Below, one piece after another: positions 1 to 6,627 of a DNA stretch of 23,164 nt. The translations under genes and the position numbers were made by a program. Under the pieces are notes generated by a model. That model was not told the DNA's origin, did not search any database, and saw only the letters and a program-made list of their open reading frames with translations. The stretch spans positions 1-23,164 of the forward strand of contig CABTWG010000015.1 in NCBI GenBank assembly GCA_902488455.1, in the 5' to 3' direction. Source of the stretch: an uncultured Peptoniphilus sp. (lineage in GTDB: Bacteria; Bacillota; Clostridia; Tissierellales; Peptoniphilaceae). How positions within the stretch are numbered: the stretch's first letter is position 1; the number at the start of each line of letters is the position of its first letter.

Positions 1-140
1 CACCCTGAGCGAACGAAGTGAGTCGAACAGGTATAAGCTGTATTTAGCCTAGTCTTTGCAACTAATTCATCCTTATATAACCCCACCAAACGAGAGATCC
101 TTCGACTTCGACGACAAAAGTCGTCTTCGCTCAGGATGAC
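1..140. repeat. Two copies of a CTCAGGGTGAC-type interspersed palindromic repeat
   Basis: Bases 1-33 read CACCCTGAGCGAACGAAG and onward in reverse orientation and are cut by the window edge. Bases 96-140 carry a forward copy: TTCGACTTC, then a perfect hairpin (GACGAC at 110-115, AAAA, GTCGTC at 120-125), then TTCGCTCAGGATGAC. The same flanks recur at 332-393 and 16518-16568. No coding potential is visible. This resembles the small palindromic repeats scattered between genes in many Firmicutes. Confidence 0.6.
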
Positions 141-210
141 CGTGTAGAGGTGTAGATCTCTCATTGTATATTTTCATCAACAAAAATTTTCCGTGCAGAG
201 CCTATCGGGA

Positions 211-299
211 TGGAAGCAGGTTGCTCCCGCTACAAAAATAAACCCTCCATTTAAGTAAAAGATACTTATTTACATTTTTGATGCTATCCGGATAGCATG
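211..299 (+). repeat. 89-bp direct repeat, copy 1
   Basis: The copy begins TGGAAGCAGGTTGCTCCC, continues CGCTACAAAAATAAACCC, and ends in a perfect 18-base palindrome, ATGCTATCCGGATAGCAT (281-298). It aligns end to end without gaps to 467-555. Its first 26 bases are also found alone three times near 16.1-16.8 kb. It is non-coding. Confidence 0.8.
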
Positions 300-331
300 T
301 ATATTAAATCATCATTCTTACATAGCCCCAG

Positions 332-393
332 GGTTAGACCCGTTCGACTTCAGAGCCTTGCGGCTCTTCCGCTCAGGGTGACTGCAGTTGGGA
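332..393 (+). repeat. CTCAGGGTGAC-type palindromic repeat with variable stem
   Basis: The copy opens GGTTAGACCCGTTCGACT and closes CGCTCAGGGTGACTGCAG followed by TTGGGA. Between these lies a perfect stem, AGAGCC (352-357), TTGC, GGCTCT (362-367). The outer segments match 16518-16568 almost exactly, but the inner stem differs between copies. Confidence 0.7.
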
Positions 394-466
394 GAGTATT
401 CCAATAATTTTCTAAGTGAAAACGAGCATTTCGCAAGCTGATTTGTAGAACTCGACTGCCTGGCTG

Positions 467-555
467 TGGAAGCAAGATGCTTCCACTACAAAATTAAACC
501 CTCCATTTAAGTAAAAGATATTTATTTACTTTTTAAATGCTATACGTATAGCATG
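467..555 (+). repeat. 89-bp direct repeat, copy 2
   Basis: This is the second copy of the 211-299 repeat, 256 bases downstream in the same orientation. It begins with a hairpin (GGAAGCA, AGA, TGCTTCC) and ends in the perfect palindrome ATGCTATACGTATAGCAT (537-554). The palindrome differs from copy 1 at two mirror-image positions and stays perfect. Confidence 0.8.
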
Positions 556-611
556 GGAGATAATTATTATTAAATTTCTTATTATTTTTGAATTACTAAG
601 TATTATTTTGA

Positions 612-644
612 TTTAAAATAAAAACCCCTGTTAGTCCAGGGGTT
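612..644 (-). terminator. Rho-independent terminator of the first etf operon
   Basis: Read on the minus strand, an 8-bp stem (AACCCCTG, loop GACTAA, CAGGGGTT) is followed by TTTATTTT. It starts 15 bases after the etfA stop codon, so it closes the etfB-etfA transcript. Confidence 0.85.
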
Positions 645-658
645 ATAAACTAGTCTTA

Positions 659-1657
659 CTAGTTGACTTTCTTTTCTTCTCTTATTCTCTCTGATAGTAA
701 TGGAAGTATGGTGAATAGATCTCCAACTATTCCATAATTTGCAACTTTAAAGATATTTGCATCCTTGTCGTTATTTATTGCAATTATTAGTTCTGATTCT
801 TTCATTCCATTTACGTGTTGCAATGCGCCAGAGATTCCAACTGCTATATATAGTTTTGGTTTTACGGTCTTGCCTGTTACTCCTACTTGAAGGCTCTTGT
901 CTTCCCAGCCATTATCTACTACTGGTTTTGTTACTGCAAATTCTGCTCCAAGTGCTTTTGCAAAGTCTTTTACAACTTTTAGTCCTTCTTCGTCTTTTGC
1001 TCCCATTCCTGCTGCGACGATCACTTCTGCATCTTCTATGTTTAGATGTTCTTTTTCTTCGTCCTTTACAAATGAAAGTATCTTGTTCACAGGATTTTCG
1101 ACTTCTAGTTTTTCTTCTATTAATTCTGCTTTGTGGTGAACGTCGTGGAATAGTTCTACTCCAGTCTTGTTACCAACTGTTCCTATCTTAGGTGTGCTTG
1201 TGATTCTTATATCTGATAGAAGTTTTCCGTCGAAGGTTGGTCTGATCCACATGATGTCAGATTTGTCTTCTGTTAGTTTTATTTCTTGGCAGTCTGCAAC
1301 TAGTCCGATTTCTCTCTTAGCTGTGATTCTTCCGCCTAGGTCTCTTCCGTTTACAGATGATCCTATTAAGACTGCGTATGGTTCATACTTGTCGATTAAT
1401 TTATCAAGTGCATGTGCTGCTACTTTTGAATCGAAGTTTTTAAATTTTTCATCTTCTACTAAGATTACTTTATCTGCTCCATACTTTTCTATTTCTTCTA
1501 CTAGTCCGTCTTTTTTTGCTGTGAGTAGTACTGCAACTACTTCGCTTTCAAGTCCATCTGCTAGGTGTCTTGCATTTGCCAGTAGTTCCATTGTAAGGTT
1601 TGTGATTTTGTCTTCAAATGTTTCACAAACTACCCAAATATTTTTATTCATATTCAT
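659..1657 (-). CDS. etfA: Electron transfer flavoprotein alpha subunit, divergent paralogue
   Basis: This 332-residue protein has the usual EtfA length and layout: an N-terminal domain (about 1-190) and a C-terminal FAD domain (about 205-330). The FAD domain carries VDNGW, TGKTVKP, GISGALQHVNGM, AINNDKDANIF and YGIVGDLF. It would form a heterodimer with the EtfB encoded just upstream and carry electrons between a flavin dehydrogenase and NAD, quinone or ferredoxin. Compared with the EtfA at 11996-13006, three conserved FAD-pocket positions differ: Met218 for Arg in the GRG motif, Lys244 for Arg before VVD, and Val260 for Gln in QVGQTGK. The gene lies 8 bases after etfB and has an AAGGTGA ribosome binding site. 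ATG at 1651 is an alternative start. No partner dehydrogenase is adjacent, so the electron donor is unknown. Confidence 0.93.
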   Translation of the reverse strand: MNMNKNIWVVCETFEDKITNLTMELLANARHLADGLESEVVAVLLTAKKDGLVEEIEKYGADKVILVEDEKFKNFDSKVAAHALDKLIDKYEPYAVLIGSSVNGRDLGGRITAKREIGLVADCQEIKLTEDKSDIMWIRPTFDGKLLSDIRITSTPKIGTVGNKTGVELFHDVHHKAELIEEKLEVENPVNKILSFVKDEEKEHLNIEDAEVIVAAGMGAKDEEGLKVVKDFAKALGAEFAVTKPVVDNGWEDKSLQVGVTGKTVKPKLYIAVGISGALQHVNGMKESELIIAINNDKDANIFKVANYGIVGDLFTILPLLSERIREEKKVN

Positions 1658-1665
1658 AATTCACC

Positions 1666-2436
1666 TTAGATCCTTTTGTTGTCCTTTAGTATTTTTATGA
1701 TTTCTTCTACTTGTTCTTCATCGCTGTTTTTTTCGATGACTACACCCTTCTTAGCTTCTGGTGGTGCAAATACTGATCCAACTACTGTTCTAGATCCTTT
1801 CATTCCCATCTTATCAAGATCGAAATCAATATCTTTTTCTGTAAGTACTGTGATCTCACGACCTTTGTCTTCTTCTTTAACCTTAGGATTTATATTTTTT
1901 CTAAGAACGCTTACAAGAGCTGGCATCTTTGCACTTTCTTCTTGAAGGCCTCCATTTATTCTTCTCTTAGCTATGACTTCGTCACCTTTAACTTCTACAC
2001 TTTCTGTATATGTTAAGGAGTTAAGTCCAAGTTTTTCTGCAAGTTGTGGTCCTACTTGTCCAGTGTCTCCGTCCAATGTTTGAGTTCCTGTTAATATAAG
2101 ATCAAACTCTCCTAAATGTTTAGCTGTTGTTGAAAGTACGTAGGAGGTTGCAAGTGTATCTGATCCTCTAACTGCCATGCTAGAAACGATGTAAATTTCA
2201 TCAGCTCCCATTGAATAAGCTACTTCTAGCTCGCCCTTAATAAAGTCAGGACCCATTGATGCTACTACAACTTTGCCACCATGTTCTTTTTTGAGTTCGC
2301 AAGCAGTGTGAATAGCCGCTAGATCCGGCGGATTGATTATGCTTTTTACGCCATCTCTTATTAGATTATTCGTTTCTCTGTCGATTTTGCAGTCAGAAAC
2401 CTTAGGCACTACTTTTGCAAATACTAATATATTCAT
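1666..2436 (-). CDS. etfB: Electron transfer flavoprotein beta subunit, divergent paralogue
   Basis: This is the EtfB partner of the downstream etfA. It begins MNILVFAKVVPKVSD and carries LIRDGVKSIINPPDLAA, MGADEIYIV and the nucleotide-loop signature TQTLDGDTGQVGPQLAE, all typical of EtfB. The start at 2436 is chosen because GGAGG lies 7 bases before this ATG (GGAGGTATTTATG). A longer reading from 2448 would translate the ribosome binding site itself. The protein is 256 residues, normal for the family. Compared with EtfB at 11194-11985 it lacks the GPPQAELALREALAMGADKA and DRAFGGADTWATS stretches typical of butyryl-CoA dehydrogenase-linked ETFs (here GPDFIKGELEVAYSMGADEI and SMAVRGSDTLATS). 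It therefore probably serves a different dehydrogenase. Confidence 0.93.
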   Translation of the reverse strand: MNILVFAKVVPKVSDCKIDRETNNLIRDGVKSIINPPDLAAIHTACELKKEHGGKVVVASMGPDFIKGELEVAYSMGADEIYIVSSMAVRGSDTLATSYVLSTTAKHLGEFDLILTGTQTLDGDTGQVGPQLAEKLGLNSLTYTESVEVKGDEVIAKRRINGGLQEESAKMPALVSVLRKNINPKVKEEDKGREITVLTEKDIDFDLDKMGMKGSRTVVGSVFAPPEAKKGVVIEKNSDEEQVEEIIKILKDNKRI

Positions 2437-2465
2437 AAATACCTCCATATTTTATATCTAAGTCT

Positions 2466-2495
2466 ATTATACCCTACTTCACTATGTAGAAGCAA
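2466..2495 (-). promoter_or_regulatory. Probable promoter of the first etf operon
   Basis: A perfect TATAAT (+ strand ATTATA at 2466-2471) lies 29 bases upstream of the etfB start. A weak -35 candidate, TTGCTT (2490-2495), lies 18 bases further upstream. The divergent 2572 operon starts 135 bases away, so this gap holds back-to-back promoters. Confidence 0.5.
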
Positions 2496-2571
2496 TTTTC
2501 TTAAATTTATTAAAGGCTATTAATCCTTTTAATTTTTATCAATTTTAGATAGAATATAGTAGAGGTGTAAG

Positions 2572-2886
2572 ATGAATAAAAAGAGTTTTTTTGATAATCT
2601 TGAAGAAAGATGGCAAAAGGAAAAGAAAGTCCGCATTGCCGCTAGGAAACGACAAGCAAAATATAAAGAAGATTTAAGAGAAGAAAATAAAAATCTATCG
2701 AAAGAGATGCGTTTTAAAAAACTCTATAAATTTTCTTATATCGTCGTGATTTATCTACTTGCCCGTATGGCATTTAGATATTTTATGCATAAAGATGTAT
2801 TTGTAGCTAATGATATTGTATTTGGAATTTTCACAATAGGTCTCTATGCTCTCTATATTTTTAAATGGGCAAAGGAGAAAAAATAA
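2572..2886 (+). CDS. Small membrane protein of unknown function
   Basis: This is a 104-residue protein. Residues 1-48 are highly charged, rich in Lys, Arg and Glu, and likely a cytoplasmic helix. Two hydrophobic segments follow, about 50-68 (YKFSYIVVIYLLARMAFRYF) and about 77-97 (VANDIVFGIFTIGLYALYIF), and the protein ends KWAKEKK. AGAGGTG lies 5 bases before the ATG. The stop codon overlaps the next gene's start as TAATG, so the two are probably translationally coupled. I do not recognise the family. Its place before an RNA methyltransferase gives no firm clue to function. Confidence 0.75.
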   Translation: MNKKSFFDNLEERWQKEKKVRIAARKRQAKYKEDLREENKNLSKEMRFKKLYKFSYIVVIYLLARMAFRYFMHKDVFVANDIVFGIFTIGLYALYIFKWAKEKK

Positions 2887-4001
2887 TGAAAATAATAGCT
2901 ACTACTACATTTGGTCTTGAGGCGGTGTTAAAAAGAGAACTAATTGCCCTTGGATATGATGTTACTACAGAAAATGGAAGATGCATCGTCGAAGGAGATC
3001 TACGAGATATTGCAAAGCTAAATCTAAATTTAAGATGTGCAGATAGGGTTTTGATTGAGCTTTTAAACTTCAAGGCGACTACATTTGAAGATCTCTACCA
3101 AGGAGTTTTAAGTCTTCCTTGGCATGAATATATATCCATCGACGGCAACTTTATCGTGCAGGGCCGTTCTAAAAATTCAAAACTATTTTCTATTTCCGAC
3201 TGTCAAAGTATTACAGAAAGAGCAATAATCGACGTGATGAAAAAGCATTACGAGATAGACTACTTTGAAAAGTCAAAAGAGAGATACAAGCTAGAGGTCG
3301 CTCTTCGTGACGATATCGCAAGCGTGACACTTGATACTTCTGGCGACGGACTTCACAAAAGGGGCTACAGAGTTAGAAATTACAAGGCTCCTCTATCTGA
3401 GACTATAGCAGCAGCACTGGTTATGCTTTCGTTTTGGAATCCAGATAGAATTCTCCACGATCCATTCTGCGGCTCTGGAACTATCCTTATAGAAGCTGCG
3501 ATGATTGGCAAGAATATTGCTCCTGGGCTTATGCGTAAGTTCGACTTTGAAAAATTCAAATTCTTCGACGAAGAAATTATGAAAGAGGAAAGAAAACTCG
3601 CCTATGAAAGAATCGACTACGACAGAACCCTTAAGATCTACGGCTCCGACATTGAGCGTGGTGCCATAGAAATTGCAAAGGACAACGCAGAGCTTCTAGG
3701 GCTTGAAGAAGACATAACATTTTTCCAAAAAGATATAAGAGATCTTATCATAGGAGATGAATACGGAGTCATAATCACAAACCCTCCTTACGGAATAAGA
3801 ATTGGAAAAGATGTGGCTGAACTTGAAAGAGAACTTGGTCTCCTCCGTAAATCATGTCCAACTTGGAGCGTCTATGCAATCTCTGGCGACGAGGACTTCG
3901 AAAAGAATTTCGGCAAAAAGGCAGATAGAAATAGAAAGTTATATAATGGAGGAATAAAAACCTATTATTATCAATACTTAGGACCAAAACCTAGGGGGTA
4001 G
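2886..4001 (+). CDS. THUMP-domain class I RNA methyltransferase (YpsC/RlmL type)
   Basis: This is a predicted S-adenosylmethionine-dependent methyltransferase for large-subunit rRNA, probably N2-guanine. It begins MKIIATTTFGLEAVLKREL, the opening typical of the YpsC/RlmL family. A THUMP domain spans about 45-160 and ends LHKRGYR. The catalytic Rossmann domain follows, with DPFCGSGT (192-199) and TNPPYG (298-303). The length of 371 residues fits the stand-alone Gram-positive YpsC form rather than the fused E. coli RlmL. The start at 2886 is preferred: AAAGGAG lies 8 bases before it and it overlaps the previous stop (TAATG). A reading from 2865 would translate that ribosome binding site. The exact modified nucleotide is inferred from family knowledge only. 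Confidence 0.92.
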   Translation: MKIIATTTFGLEAVLKRELIALGYDVTTENGRCIVEGDLRDIAKLNLNLRCADRVLIELLNFKATTFEDLYQGVLSLPWHEYISIDGNFIVQGRSKNSKLFSISDCQSITERAIIDVMKKHYEIDYFEKSKERYKLEVALRDDIASVTLDTSGDGLHKRGYRVRNYKAPLSETIAAALVMLSFWNPDRILHDPFCGSGTILIEAAMIGKNIAPGLMRKFDFEKFKFFDEEIMKEERKLAYERIDYDRTLKIYGSDIERGAIEIAKDNAELLGLEEDITFFQKDIRDLIIGDEYGVIITNPPYGIRIGKDVAELERELGLLRKSCPTWSVYAISGDEDFEKNFGKKADRNRKLYNGGIKTYYYQYLGPKPRG

Positions 4002-4003
4002 TT

Positions 4004-5077
4004 ATGCTTAACTCTAAAATTAACTTAAATATTTTAAATGGAATAGCAGATCTCGTAAGAGTCTTGGATTCAAACAACCAAGTTGTCTTTGTAAACTCTG
4101 CCATGGAAGAACTTATGGGCGCATCGGCAATGGAGATGACCTGTGAGCCAGATGGAAGATTCTTCTGCAATCTTTCCATAGCTGAAAGGACTCTTCGAAC
4201 AGGAGAAATCATACAGAGAGAAGAATATATAGAAAACAACTACTACTCAGTAAAATGTTCCCCAATCTTTGACAATGATAACATAGTAGCAGTGGTAGAA
4301 GTCTTTCGAAATATAACCATGGAGAAGAAACTCCAAAGAGAAATAATAAATAAGAACAAAGAGCTCGACCTAGAAATGAATGAAGCAAAGAAGATTCAAC
4401 TAGGACTCTTGCCAGAAAAGGGATTCATCGGAGGAGCTATGATAGACTATATCTATAGACCTTCCAATATCCTAAGTGGCGACATGTTCAACGTCTTTGA
4501 AATAAATAGAGACAATTTGGGAATCTATATCTCCGATACAGTAGGACACGGATTTGCCAGCAGCCAGGTAACCATGTTTGTAAACTTTATGTTTAAAAAT
4601 CTAACCACCAAGGCGCTTCTTAATCCGTCCATGGCATTAGAAGAAATAAAAAAGAAATTCAACTCCATAAACCTGGATATAAATATATACTTCACCTGTT
4701 TTTATGGAGTATATAATAGAAGAGAAAACACATTCAAATTTTCAAACGCAGGCCACAACCCTTGCCCAATCCTAACAAGAAATAGGACGAGCTATGAACT
4801 TGTAACAGCAGGTCTGCCAATATCGAGAATGTTTGAAGACACAACCTACGAAGACAATGTAGTGGATCTATTCTGTGGAGACAAACTACTCTTTGTAACA
4901 GACGGAATACCAGAACTTAAAAATGCACAAGGAGAAGACTACGGCATCAAAAGGCTAGGAGATATATTAAATAGGCACAGCGTCGACGAACTATATGAAA
5001 TCAGAAATGACATAATAAGCTTCACAGCAAAAGAACCAAAAGATGATATAACAGCAGTGCTGTTAAAAATAATGTAA
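4004..5077 (+). CDS. PAS domain - PP2C (SpoIIE/RsbU-type) serine phosphatase
   Basis: This 357-residue signalling protein has a PAS-like sensor at about 8-105 and a short helical linker at 105-138 with AKKIQLGLLPEKG, the usual lead-in to RsbU/SpoIIE phosphatases. A PP2C domain spans about 140-357. Metal-binding aspartates are visible in LSGDMF (D160), ISDTVGHG (D178), FVTDGIPE (D300) and KDDITAV (D347/D348), with SNAGHNP in between. Such enzymes usually dephosphorylate an anti-sigma-factor antagonist, but none is encoded in this window. The gene starts 2 bases after the methyltransferase stop with an AGGGGG ribosome binding site, so it belongs to the same operon. It has no membrane segment and should be cytoplasmic. 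Confidence 0.9.
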   Translation: MLNSKINLNILNGIADLVRVLDSNNQVVFVNSAMEELMGASAMEMTCEPDGRFFCNLSIAERTLRTGEIIQREEYIENNYYSVKCSPIFDNDNIVAVVEVFRNITMEKKLQREIINKNKELDLEMNEAKKIQLGLLPEKGFIGGAMIDYIYRPSNILSGDMFNVFEINRDNLGIYISDTVGHGFASSQVTMFVNFMFKNLTTKALLNPSMALEEIKKKFNSINLDINIYFTCFYGVYNRRENTFKFSNAGHNPCPILTRNRTSYELVTAGLPISRMFEDTTYEDNVVDLFCGDKLLFVTDGIPELKNAQGEDYGIKRLGDILNRHSVDELYEIRNDIISFTAKEPKDDITAVLLKIM

Positions 5078-5127
5078 GCGTCCAAAGGGCACTTTTTATT
5101 TTGCATAATTTATAATATTTAGATATA

Positions 5128-5163
5128 AAAAAGGCTATGAGTTTAAACTCTCATAGCCTTTTT
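5128..5163. terminator. Bidirectional Rho-independent terminator
   Basis: An 11-bp stem (AAGGCTATGAG at 5131-5141, CTCATAGCCTT at 5150-5160) is flanked by an A run on the left and a T run on the right, so it can work on both strands. It lies between the phosphatase operon (ending 5077) and the convergent DUF4926-like gene (ending 5187). Confidence 0.88.
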
Positions 5164-5186
5164 AAATTCTTTAAAAATAACTGCTT

Positions 5187-5372
5187 TTAATCTAGTTCAA
5201 GCTCCTTTATTTCATAAGTTACCACATCTACAGGATCTCCATCAGCGTCCCAAATCTCGACTTCACAATAGTCTGAATTAGGATAAAAACTTACGATTAC
5301 ACCAATGGTTGATGGAGGATATCCATCTTTTTCAACCAAGGTTCTAACTCTATCATATTCTTTAAATTTCAT
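5187..5372 (-). CDS. DUF4926-like small protein, possible immunity/antitoxin partner
   Basis: This 61-residue acidic, beta-rich protein has a STIGVIVSFYP motif, then CEVEIWDADGDPVDVVTYEI, the pattern I associate with DUF4926 (a small SH3-like barrel). In other bacteria DUF4926 genes commonly sit directly after DUF6883 genes, as here, and the pair is predicted to be a toxin/antidote set. Its start overlaps the stop of the upstream gene as TAATG, and it has an AGAAAGGAAA ribosome binding site. It is the last gene of the island's transcript and reads into the bidirectional terminator. The family call is from memory of the motif, and the immunity role is inference. Confidence 0.75.
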   Translation of the reverse strand: MKFKEYDRVRTLVEKDGYPPSTIGVIVSFYPNSDYCEVEIWDADGDPVDVVTYEIKELELD

Positions 5373-5782
5373 TATTTATTTCCTTTCTTTTTAACGTAAT
5401 TAGTAATAAGTCTTGGTATGCTTGTATTTTTATCAATTTGATAAACAGCTACAATTATTTTTGTTTTACCATTCGGACCTTTAACTGGTATTTCATATTT
5501 GTACTTTGTACCATAGTTATTGCTTTGTATTAAAATTGGATGCATTTTTCCTTCAGTAACATTATCATGAATTTGACTTATTAATAAATTAGCATTTTCT
5601 TTAGTAAAACCTAATGACTTTTCGTAAGCTTCAGCTTTTCCTTTAGAATTAGGATTAGTATTATCTAGTGAATAATTTACAAATTTTTCTCTAGGTGTTA
5701 CTGCTTTTTTATGATTGGGCATTTCATATTCATTTTTAGCTCCCTTTGTATTCTTAAATCCACCAAAATTTCCTCCACCCAT
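5372..5782 (-). CDS. DUF6883-like protein, possible toxin domain
   Basis: This protein has 136 residues. A short glycine-rich leader (MGGGNFGGF) and linker run to about residue 25. A compact domain follows: REKFVNYSLDNTNPNSKGKA, then a YEKSLGF helix, GTKYKYEIPVKGPNGK, and a final strand with IPRLITNY. This arrangement (start of a KF-Y-LD segment, K-A helix, YEV-GPNG-T-x-V, then PRL-T-Y) matches what I know as DUF6883, found alone or as the C-terminal domain of polymorphic or phage-borne toxins. The start at 5782 is chosen because AGAGGTGA lies just upstream and the ATG overlaps the previous stop (TAATG). A TTG at 5788 is less likely. No catalytic residue can be assigned with confidence. Confidence 0.75.
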   Translation of the reverse strand: MGGGNFGGFKNTKGAKNEYEMPNHKKAVTPREKFVNYSLDNTNPNSKGKAEAYEKSLGFTKENANLLISQIHDNVTEGKMHPILIQSNNYGTKYKYEIPVKGPNGKTKIIVAVYQIDKNTSIPRLITNYVKKKGNK

Positions 5783-6450
5783 TAGCAATCACCTCTGCTA
5801 TAAATTTTTGAAATTTTGCTATTATAAGATAAGATTTCTATGCTTTGTTCTTTGTATTTTTCAAACACATCCTCTGGAGTAGTACCATAAACTATTATAG
5901 TTTTGGGAGTTAGTTTGTCTATTACTTGTTCCAATCCAATTTTGAAAAGTTCTTTTTCCTTCTTTATTTTCATTAAGCCATGTGTGCTTAGAGCTATAGT
6001 TGAATTATTATCTATTCCAGAACAAGCTATATCATAAGTTCTTTCATCTGAAAATCTAACATTTGGAATAACTTTAATTCCATTGCTCTGTAAAAAGTAA
6101 CCTAGAGCTCTGCTTCTATATGTGTTCCATATTTGCATTGCTAAAGGCATGTCACGATATAAACTATAGTCTGGCGTTATAACACCACCATATTTTGAAA
6201 GTATATTAATATACTTTTTGGGACTATTCCAAAAAGAATTTATTTTATAATCATCTTCATAAAAACAAATCCAATCTTCTTTATTCGGATTTGAATTTCT
6301 ATCTGAATATAGTATTAAACTCTTAGGATTAACATCATTAATTCCATTTATTCTTGGTATTTCATATTTACCGTCAAAAAACGCATCTTCTACTAGATAA
6401 GATTTGTAAACATCTTTGCATGATTTTCTATTCTTCTCAAATTTTGCCAT
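5782..6450 (-). CDS. DUF4417-like protein
   Basis: This protein has 222 residues. The core carries KYGGVITPDYSLYRDMPLAM, QIWNTYRSRALGYFLQ, GIKVIPNVRFSDERTY and later LTPKTIIVYG. The PDxSxYxDMP, IPNVRF and IxYG signatures fit DUF4417, a family seen in phages and mobile elements. No biochemical role is known to me. The start at 6450 is supported by AGAAAGGAAA just before the ATG (MAKFEKNRKS). A longer frame to 6549 has no ribosome binding site and would add an atypical hydrophobic leader. The stop overlaps the next ATG (TAATG), so this gene heads a three-gene coupled unit. It may be the upstream regulator or effector of the following DUF6883/DUF4926 pair. Confidence 0.75.
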   Translation of the reverse strand: MAKFEKNRKSCKDVYKSYLVEDAFFDGKYEIPRINGINDVNPKSLILYSDRNSNPNKEDWICFYEDDYKINSFWNSPKKYINILSKYGGVITPDYSLYRDMPLAMQIWNTYRSRALGYFLQSNGIKVIPNVRFSDERTYDIACSGIDNNSTIALSTHGLMKIKKEKELFKIGLEQVIDKLTPKTIIVYGTTPEDVFEKYKEQSIEILSYNSKISKIYSRGDC

Positions 6451-6513
6451 ATATTTCCTTTCTAATAAATTAAAAAATAAATTAAACATCTTACATTTAC
6501 TAAAAGGCAAAAA

Positions 6514-6551
6514 TATGATATCATAAACTTGACAATGGATATGATACATAT
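6514..6551. promoter_or_regulatory. Two operator-like dyads upstream of the DUF4417-like gene
   Basis: TATGATATCATA (6514-6525) is a perfect 12-base palindrome. ATATG-ATA-CATAT (6539-6551) is a perfect inverted repeat about 25 bases away. Both contain TATGAT and so could be two sites for one dimeric regulator. They lie 64-101 bases before the ATG at 6450. I could not place a convincing -10 element here. Confidence 0.35.
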
Positions 6552-6557
6552 TCTGCC

Positions 6558-6600
6558 AATCATCTATTACTGTGCCAACAGTTTAATAGATGATTTTTTT
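6558..6600 (+). terminator. Strong hairpin with T tract on the plus strand
   Basis: AATCATCTATTA (6558-6569) pairs with TAATAGATGATT (6584-6595). CTG/CAG extends the stem inward, and T7 follows at 6594-6600. It has the form of a plus-strand terminator, but no plus-strand gene precedes it. On the minus strand the T run is replaced by an A run before the hairpin. It could stop antisense transcription into the ImmA gene. Confidence 0.5.
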
Positions 6601-6608
6601 ACATCCAT
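6567..6608 (-). CDS. 13-codon open reading frame with strong ribosome binding site
   Basis: AAAGGAGGTGG lies 4 bases before an ATG that opens MDVKKSSIKLLAQ and then stops. The Shine-Dalgarno match is among the best in the window, yet the frame ends inside the hairpin at 6558-6600. It could be a leader peptide or the stub of a deleted gene. Translation is not otherwise supported. Confidence 0.3.
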   Translation of the reverse strand: MDVKKSSIKLLAQ

Positions 6609-6627
6609 AAAACCACCTCCTTTAATC

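Noticed and set aside
211..555. CRISPR array from repeated 89-bp units
   Set aside because: There are only two units, they are far longer than CRISPR repeats, spacing is 256 bases, and no cas gene is present.
757..1191. Long leucine-rich open frames antisense to etf and bcd genes (also near 10675-10980, 12018-12233 and 12160-12756)
   Set aside because: They arise from the A-ending codon bias of the real genes on the other strand, are low-complexity Leu/Ser-rich, and lack ribosome binding sites.
5078..5100. Second small hairpin just after the phosphatase stop
   Set aside because: Pairing is too weak, and the strong bidirectional terminator at 5128-5163 suffices.
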